Shown here: positions 47,641-64,000 of the stretch, piece by piece
Layout of the letters: every line of letters starts with the position of its first letter
Position numbering within the stretch: position 1 is the stretch's first letter
NCBI GenBank assembly: GCA_034096865.1
Contig: JAWQFJ010020256.1
Span: 1-64,000, forward strand
Source: Theodoxus fluviatilis
Taxonomy: Eukaryota; Mollusca; Gastropoda; Cycloneritida; Neritidae
Length of the DNA: 64,000 nt
Reading direction: 5' to 3'
Translations under genes and position numbers: made by a program
The notes under the pieces: model-generated
What the model saw: the letters and a program-made list of their open reading frames with translations, nothing else
The model's database searches: none
Told to the model about the DNA's origin: nothing

Positions 47641-48085
47641 CACCACCCCCCCCCCCCCCCCCCCCCCCCAAGTTGATACAGGTCATCTGACTGACCCAAA
47701 ATTTTGCTGCTGACCCTTCACTTTTTTTGTTAGCTGCTGGGGAAAAAAATTTTCACACACAATCTTCCACTAGAATCGATAATAACTGGAATGGAATTTT
47801 ATGTATACAAAACTTTTTCATAGTATTCCAAACTTTTTTAATTTAAATGCAAAACATCTTTTTTACATGTCTACAAGACTGCAACCTTTCTTTGAACTAA
47901 ACTTTTAAAAATTCCTACCGACATACCCTAAGATTTATGGCCATGTTACTTGAACCTTTTTTCTTTTTCTTTTTTTTGGGGGAGGGTGTGTGATTGGACA
48001 TGGACAACTCCAGGGTGTTTTCTTTGGTCTGTTCCATGATCTCCTCTATGAACCATGTTATGATTTTGATATACAAGCAACAACA
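45945..48085. other. Intergenic, right of gene B
   Basis: Nothing with a convincing coding signal; frames up to 123 residues (46724-47095) look random. It contains an (AC)n run at 47589-47640 followed by a C run of about 25 (47645-47669). Confidence 0.4.
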
Positions 48086-48090
48086 ATTAA

Positions 48091-49195
48091 CTCATTGCTT
48101 ACGCAGGGATAGCATTAGGAAATTTACCTCTGTACGCAGTGTTTTTTTAAGTTTTCAAAAAATCGTACAAAGTCCAAATTTTGAATAACTGTTTAATATT
48201 TGGTACCACAAGAAAGAAAATCATTTGCACTTTCTAGCTGAAGTGCTGGATAGTTACAATATGCAGTAAGAAAATTGGGGATTTTTTTTTTTTAACACCA
48301 GGTACATGCAATTTTTTTATTTTTTATTTTTTACACCTAATGTATTGTACTAATAGTCAAGAGATAGATTTTGCACAACAGTTCTGAAATCAGTATTTCC
48401 ACATCAAACTATATTGATGAATGATTGACTACAGGATAAAAAAATGCTTGAAAATGATTTTTTTTAGCAAGTCAGAGAGGTGAAATCAGAAAATATACAC
48501 TTACTCACTGCAATCTGTCTCTGTCTGAATAGAAGAAAAGTCTCAAAATGGCCTTCTGAGAGAAAGAAGGCGCCCTACTCGGCATAGTCCTCTTTTGTGT
48601 GGTACAGTTCATTGGAGGAGTAGAGAAGGTTTTCGGCATCCTCTGCATCCGAATCGATGTCTGTGTCTGCTGTAAACACCGTTTCTATCTCTTCCTCTCT
48701 CTCTGACGACGACGAAGTCGATTCGTCTTCGCTGTCAGCCACGAAGTCGATTCGTCTTCGCTGTCAGCCACCGCTTCATTCTCGTTGACTGGGACTATTT
48801 CCGCATCAATCATAAAGATCTTCAGAAGTCCAATATCCACCTAGATCTTCAGTATCAGACCCTTCTTCCATCCACACTTCTAATACTTCGTCATTTTCAT
48901 CACCGCGCGATCTCCTTCGACAACGCGACGCCATGTCGACAAGCGCCTAAACACGACGTAGGGTGAGCGTAGCTTCTACTACATCTAGCTTTCTCACTGG
49001 GACTATACTAAAGAAAAGGTAACTCCTGCGAACACAAATTGGTTAGAGAATAAAGAGCTGTACGATTTACTTCCCTTGAAACAGCCACGGAGATAGGAAA
49101 AATTCATTACGGCGACCGCAACACGTAGTTGAGCTGCGTAGCCAAAGGGTGTTGGCGTCATCGCAACCACGTGGTTGAGCTGCGTAAGCAATGAG
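48091..49195. mobile_element. piggyBac element 3, non-autonomous, perfect 16-bp TIRs
   Basis: CTCATTGCTTACGCAG (48091-48106) and CTGCGTAAGCAATGAG (49180-49195) are exact inverted repeats flanked by TTAA (48087-48090, 49196-49199). Subterminal GAGCTGCGTA repeats lie at the right end (about 49130 and 49178). It contains the start of a piggyBac-like gene only. Confidence 0.85.
48560..48934 (-). pseudogene. piggyBac-like transposase, acidic N-terminus only
   Basis: ATG at 48934 on the minus strand opens MASRCRRRSRGDENDEVLEV, then an acidic Ser/Asp/Glu-rich region with stops (DSEDESTSSSSEREEEI; TDIDSDAEDAENLLYSSNEL). A 31-bp tandem duplication (about 48711-48772, GAAGTCGATTCGTCTTCGC) lies within it. 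The acidic start between piggyBac TIRs supports the assignment; the conserved domains are deleted. Confidence 0.5.
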
Positions 49196-49199
49196 TTAA

Positions 49200-49808
49200 C
49201 CTCTTCCCTGCCACACCCACAAATTTTGCAGGTCTGGAATGGACATTATTCACGCGAGATACTTCCGGTTTTCAAATCGAGGCAGACTTTGCAAACTTAA
49301 TGGCGTCTTCTATTACCAGTACCAGTACATGGAGTGGAAATCTCCTTCATGTACCTCCATTCTCGCATGGAAATGTGGAAGTATGAGCAAGTGATGTTGC
49401 CAAAATACCCAGCAGAAAGAAAGGAAAAGGCTACGAAAAGTTCATCGAAGGATTTGTGCATGTGTAACCTGTGTAAAACAGGTTACCCTTCTCTCTTGTA
49501 GATCTAGATCCATAGTGTTGATCATTATGAATGGTGTTTCTTGAAATAAGGTCAGTAAGCCTATATGTTAATTTATTACGCTAATATAACCATGGGCTGT
49601 CTTTGCAGATAGTTTGTTATAAAATTATCTGATCATATACTTAATTTTGAGTCAAAACTGCCAGATAAGCGACTACTGCCAGCTGGGCTTGCATCGTCTG
49701 CCATGCCGACATCAACATGTCCGGTGTGATCAAGACTATACATGGCTCTCTACCATTGGCTGAACTATATTTTTGGACCAATCACAATAGGTTTCTCATG
49801 AGTAGAGG
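49200..49808. other. Spacer, no gene seen
   Basis: Non-coding DNA between piggyBac element 3 and R850 copy 7. Confidence 0.4.
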
Positions 49809-50682
49809 TTTTTGACTCACATGCGAAGCAAAAGTGAGTCTATGTACTGAGCCGTGTCGTCCGTCCGGGCGTCCGTCCGTCCGTCCGGGCGTCCGTCCGT
49901 CCGGGCGTAAAAAACTTAAACGTTGGATTTTTCTCGGAGACTATTAAGTCTATCAACACCAAATGTGGCATGATGGTGTATGATGACAAGGCCTCAAAAA
50001 ACATACATAGTGACTTGACCTTGCTTCAAGGTCAAGGTCACAGGAGCCATAAATGTGGTCTCAAAAACAGTCATTTTTCACATTTTCCCAATTTTCTCCC
50101 ACGTTATTGAGAATGGCGACCTTAGCTACAAGTGGTATATAGGTCAAAGCAAGCCCTATCTTTTGATACCAGTTTGGTTGACCTTGCTTCAAGGTCAAGG
50201 TCACAGGAGCTCTTCAAAGTTGGATTGTATACATATTTTGAAGTGACCTTGACCCTGAACTATGGAAGATAACTGTTTCAAACTTAATAATTATGTGGGG
50301 CACATGTTATACTTTCCTCATGAGACACATTTGTTCACATATCATCAAGGTCAAGGTCACTTTGACCCTTATGAAATGTGACCAAAATGGGGTAGTGAAC
50401 CACTAAAAGTGACTATATCTCATGGTAGAAAGTGCCAATAAGCACCATTGTGCTTCCTATGTCTTGAATTAACAGCTTTGTGTTGCATGACCTTGGATGA
50501 CCTTGACCTTGGGTCAAGGTCACATGTATTTTGGTAGGGAAAATGTGTAAAGTATTTCTTTGTGTATGATGTCATTGGTAGGTTTAGTTGTTTGACCTTG
50601 ACCTTGAAGGTCACCTGAAGGTCAAGGTCATATAAAGGTCAAGGTCAAGCATGTGAGTCGTATGGGCTTTGCCCTTCTTGTT
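49809..50682 (+). repeat. R850 copy 7
   Basis: 874 bp, near-identical to copies 1, 3 and 4. Confidence 0.9.
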
Positions 50683-50689
50683 ACTATGT

Positions 50690-52310
50690 TAGGTCGTGCG
50701 AAGTGATGGAATGATCTTGCTACATGGTGTAAACATTGCAGTTTCCCAGCTATAAACAAGAAAAACAACAACAACACATATATTTAGCAGAAAACATGTT
50801 ATTTCAATCCTTCAAAACTCATTTTGTGGCTAGATTTCACCTATGCAGACCATACAAAGCTGTAAACAATTGCTTTTACAAGATCTATGTAGATCTAAGC
50901 TCTTGTTACCTAGAATTTTTTGCCAGGATCATGCCGAATCTTCCAGATCCATTGTTTCTTCTGCTTCTTGTCTGAGGGGAATTTGAAAAAGGACAGTCTG
51001 GAGTTCTCGTCATATCGATCATCGTTCTCGCAATAAGGAACACAGCAGTGTCTATGTGATACTGAAGCCTTCAGTTTTGCCATAGGTGCTGGACGCCATT
51101 AAGTTTGCAAAGTCCGTCTCGTTTTCGATTTCAAAATGGCCGCAGCGTGAATAAAGTCCATTGTCTGAGCTTTGCTAGGTCCTGGAAAATTTTGGGCTTC
51201 CAACAAAGCACTTGTCATGATAGGGCGGCAATTACAAATTACTGTTCTCTGCTTTATTCAGTGCTCTGGGGAAAAACTATATGGCGTGCAATATACGGAG
51301 GGTTGCTTCAGCTGTGTGGCTCTTTGCATCTGTCTACACACCCAGTACTTTTGGAGCACTGCGTTCATCTGCACAGAAACCCTCTGGGGCATTTATTGAT
51401 GTCCAGTTGCAGATCCTGAAGCATGCTTTGAAGACTTCACACCTGCAGATGGGAGTGCATGAGAAAATGTATTCATTTTGCCAACTTTCATGGGAATTCA
51501 AGATGGGGAGTTTTGCTCCTGGGGTGAGCAGTGATGGGAGTGCTGTCAAGGAATGTTCCCTTCCTGCCCAATGCTGAGCAAGAATGCAACCAGCTTGACT
51601 ACACCACTTCCTGTACTGTACACATCTCTGCAGTCTTACACTGTCGGCTATCAAATAGGAGCATTCTGGTTTGCTAGAGATGTTTCTAAGTTCCGTGATG
51701 CATCAGCATCACTTTGGGGGTGGGGTGGGTGGGGTGACAGACAACTCTGTAGAATGCATCGGCATCACTATTGGGGGGGGGGGGGGGGGAGTGGTGACAG
51801 ACAACTCTGTAGAATGCATCAGTCAAGGAATGACGGGGCAGAACAAGCAGTTATGGTTATATTGCAAGTGTTTTTATTACACAAAACATCAAACACCCAA
51901 TACACAGTTCTGAATAATATTGGCACGTTTTTTATTTGCAAATTAAAAGCAAATGCAATCGTCACCAAGCCAAACACAAATTTCAGCACTGGGATAAATT
52001 ATTTCCACATTGAGTTAAAATCCTGCATCTTGGGGCAGGTTGTAATCAATGCTTGAGTGCTCAATACAACTGACCATGAACGTCTCGACTGCAAATCTTC
52101 TGGAATGTTGGAATTCATCTCTTACACAACCCTGCTTATTCTATGAGAGCATGTAGACGTGCTCACAAACGGACGCACACACACACGACTGCACATTCAC
52201 AGTTTGTGGCCATCTGGATTTCTCTAGGAGAAACTTGCCAGCTGAAACACCCAAGCAAGCAACAATGCACTGTCTTTTACCCCCTGGCATAATATCACAG
52301 TAAGGCATGT
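50690..52310. other. Intergenic, unassigned
   Basis: No recognised gene. A GTGACAGACAACTCTGTAGA-containing ~65-bp unit is present twice (about 51735 and 51795), each following a G run (51770-51790). A 98-residue frame at 51281-51577 has no family resemblance. Confidence 0.4.
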
Positions 52311-52368
52311 ATCACTACTCCAGTTGACAACCTTGAAAAAAGGAGGCCGGTGTTGGACTCGTAGGCGA

Positions 52369-52500
52369 GAGAAAAGAAGTACTGGAGACCTTTGTCCAAC
52401 TTCAAAAATTTATTCCAGAAGATGAAGGAGCCTGCTTGGCCCTGAAAGCTCTGGAATAAATTTTTGAAGTTGGACAAAGGTCTCCAGTACTTCTTTTCTC
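52369..52500. repeat. Perfect hairpin: 51-bp arms, 30-nt loop
   Basis: 52369-52419 (GAGAAAAGAAGTACTGGAGA...) is the exact reverse complement of 52450-52500. The structure is flanked by direct repeats CTCCAGTTGACAAC at 52318-52331 and 52498-52511, the right one overlapping the arm by 3 bases. No other inverted-repeat element was seen with these arms. Perfect arms imply a recent event. Confidence 0.9.
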
Positions 52501-52514
52501 CAGTTGACAACTTT

Positions 52515-54720
52515 TAACAGTCTCAAGAGCAACAGTTCAGGTAGAGCAATGGCTGAGCTGGAAATGTAGCATTTCTAGGGATGATTACACTTTGCAATCG
52601 GTTGCACAGCATATTTACACAGGAAAACGCATGCCACAACAGAGATACAAAGCTTGCATTCATCAGAGATCAAGTAGCTTGAAATTGGCACGTCACCAGT
52701 AGCCTTGGAAATTATACACTATTTATACAGCAGTTTCAGGGGGCAAGAGACAAATGTTAGACACCCATGCAATATCTTGTAACCTCGGTATTAACTTGTT
52801 ATCACCACCACCATCTTCTGATTTTGTCTGTTGCCATCATGCAATCTGCTGTATTGTATGGTCAAAATAACTGAGTTATCTTACAGGTTAGTTCATCCAA
52901 AATGCTTCAACTAATAAACTCTTCAGATCCTGTAAGTCATTCACGTGTTTCATTCCCCAGTCCTGTAAGGATTACGCAATTTGTAGAAAAAAATCGGTCA
53001 AGTAACAGCCATGTGGGGTGGGCGGCTACGGGCAGAACAGGATTGAGAAGGGTGGGTGGTACAGGGTCCTAAGGTATAGTAGTAATGTAGATCTATCAAC
53101 TCCTACAATTAGGAGATAAAGATAAAACTCTTATTATACTGATCCTATTAACAGACTTTGTCCCTCCCTGAACTTTACTTTTTCATTTATTTTGCAAATA
53201 AATGCTTTTTAATGGAATAGGACTAAGTGGTATTGTAATAGCCACAAATGGATCTACATCATCCCCCCATTCCCCCAACCCCCCCCCAAAAAAATCCCAC
53301 CCAAAATTACTTCCAGTCTACCTGCATTTAAAACTATGGTGCAGTTCTGGATTGATAGATAATATTCAAATTTTACATTTTAGATAAACATACATGTAGA
53401 ATGTAATGCTACTATAAGCATCAGTTGTACAATAGTCATGCTGATATTACCATCCTCCACAAACATTACAAAATATTACCAAAACTTAAAAGGGGAAAAA
53501 AAGAAGAGAATGTCTCCAAGCAAAATGTCTGTTCTGAAATGTTTAAAATCACAAGTGTACAAATATATTTTCTTTGTGCATAGTGAGGAGTTGTTCATGC
53601 CAAAAGATGCTCATAGGCACAAGCAGTAAGTTACTTTTCACTACTATTTAAGACATAATAGCCAGGATTTGTTGGAGAATGTTCAGCAATTTGGTAAAGC
53701 AAACACTGCTAATGAAGATGCTTCAGTTAATCTTAATCCACAAATACACCACACATTCCTTGCCTCAAATTCTTCTGCTTTCCCTTCAATTTCCCTTTCT
53801 TCGTATAATTCCTAGTGGTGATGATGTTTGTTCTTTAGGGTGGAAGATGACCACGACTTCAGTGTCAGGTGGAAGATGACCACGACTTCAGTGTCAGGTG
53901 GAAGATGTGTGACTGTGGGTCCAGGATGACTGATGAGGCCAGGCCAGGCAGGCTTGCCCACATGAGGGACACAGGTGTGTGGATACTGCAGTGGTGGAGG
54001 TGGTTCGAGCCTTGCGCGCAGTGCGTTACCTCTGCACTTCAACAATGTGTCTGATTCTGCTGCATGCGCTCCTGTGGTGAGCTTGCTTCATCACATTGGC
54101 CGGTCCAGAGCAAGAGACTCCCATGTCCTGGCATTTATGTTTATGTTTTTGAGGAACACTTGGAGGCAGTCTTTGAATCCGTCATGAAGAGGTCACCTGA
54201 GCTGCTCTTGGCATTTTTCCTAGTGAGCACATTTTCACACTCAAATACACATGCACACACACTTGAAAGAATTCTCCTGAGACAATATAAGAACATATAT
54301 GTAATGTGAAACAATGACCAAATCTCTCAGTCTTCAATATATATCGACTATAAACTCCAGCTTGACATGTGATTTTCAAGCTCAACTGCTGCCACTGCAA
54401 CAAAGATGGACCAGAAGCATCTAGTCACAGCAAAACTAAAGACTTCTCTTTTCTTTTGATTGACCGAGTCTGACATGATTTTAAAATATAAATGTAAATG
54501 CACATTCACATGAAAACTTCACACATCGCTTCCTATTCATCACTTTGTTGCCATTACTGAATCCCAAATTTAAAATCTGCTGAGTAATATTAGCTGGTTC
54601 AAAAAGGTTGGATTCACATCCCTTAATTCACCATTCAGATGACAAAGACAGAGACATGACTGGCTTCAAGACCCCCAGGAGACAAGGCACTGCAGTAAAT
54701 AGGCAACCTAGATTCCTCCA
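52515..54720. other. 3' flank of SLC25A27, unassigned
   Basis: Probably contains the 3' UTR of SLC25A27 (stop at 54724). A 29-bp tandem duplication (GTGGAAGATGACCACGACTT...) lies at about 53839-53896. No other gene recognised. Confidence 0.4.
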
Positions 54721-54723
54721 ACT

Positions 54724-63587
<8,864 letters not shown>

Positions 63588-63683
63588 CTGCATATGAGAC
63601 AGACTGACATGAAAGTGGTGTGTGTCAGCAGTGGTGTGGGAGATGGCAACAGCAATTACAGTATCACAGCATTGGCAGTGGTA

Positions 63684-63960
63684 ATGGTGGTGGTGGTGGT
63701 GGTGGTGGTGGTGGTGGTGGTGGTGGTGGTGGTGGTGGTGGTGGTGGTGGTGGTGGTGGTAGTGGGGTGGTGGTAGTGGTGGTGGGGTGGTGGTGGTTGT
63801 GTTTAGGGTGGGAGGGGGAGAGTCGTGATGGTGAAGGTGGTGATTGTGGTGGGGGTGAGGTAGTGGTGGTGGTAGTCAAAGAAGTGTCAATCACAGTTGC
63901 AGTGGTAACAGTGATTGTGGAGGTGGTGGTGGGGGTGATGGTGGTGGTGATAGTCAAAAA
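63684..63960. repeat. (GGT)n microsatellite
   Basis: About 80 bp of pure GGT, then imperfect GGT/GAT repeats to the window end, in the first intron of SLC25A27. Confidence 0.95.
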
Positions 63961-64000
63961 AGTGCTACTCAGTTACTGTGGTGATGGTGGTGATGTGGTA

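Noticed and set aside
53869..54309. Overlapping 61-81-residue plus-strand frames as a small gene
   Set aside because: No recognisable domain, frames overlap each other, and a tandem duplication accounts for part of the open length.

Overview
This is nuclear DNA from a multicellular animal. It shows intron-split genes with GT-AG junctions, many microsatellites and several layers of nested transposons. The transposon set (tyrosine-recombinase retroelement, TTAA-flanked piggyBac elements, Mutator-like element, LINE, many MITEs) and an abundant non-coding repeat rich in AGGTCA motifs fit a mollusc, probably a gastropod. That assignment is inference: no ribosomal or mitochondrial marker is present.

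Genes. (1) 1450-2283, minus: two intact consecutive exons of the DEAD-box helicase eIF4A3; the exons expected on either side are not in the window. (2) Gene A, minus, 16992 to 6422: three exons (acidic N-terminus plus two conserved exons) of a protein paralogous to gene B; its later exons were not found. (3) Gene B, plus, 21662-44272: eight coding exons whose phases all agree, giving a 599-residue acidic / RRM / Arg-Ser-Tyr-Gly-rich nuclear-type protein that I do not recognise by name. Genes A and B are divergent (head to head) and share exon phases, so they look like an inverted duplication. (4) SLC25A27 (UCP4), minus, 63587 to 54724: nine in-phase exons reaching the stop codon; the first coding exon lies beyond the right edge.

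Transposon layout. 1-287: Mutator-like transposase fragment. About 8070-16250: a DIRS-like retroelement (gag-like and tyrosine recombinase parts, minus strand) broken by two piggyBac elements at TTAA sites (8519-10233 and 11330-15133). Introns of gene B carry a 617-bp TIR element, a Mutator-like element with a broken transposase (23758-25945), a 2.6-kb TIR element with TAAT duplications (27107-29702), a piggyBac coding remnant and a TTAA-flanked element. Eight copies of an ~850-bp repeat (R850) lie at 27999, 31472, 32742, 40093, 43343, 44492, 49809 and, inverted, 57201. Each intact copy carries about 20 nuclear-receptor-type half-sites, and together they make up about 11% of the window. A third piggyBac derivative lies at 48091-49195 and a 5'-truncated LINE at 61215-62622.

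Most notable: the R850 family loaded with TCAAGGTCA motifs; a tandem array in the UCP4 intron whose monomers copy the adjacent intron/exon junction; a duplicated RRM-half exon in gene B that ends in a stop; orphan eIF4A3 exons whose phase fits gene A; and a perfect 51-bp-arm hairpin at 52369-52500.
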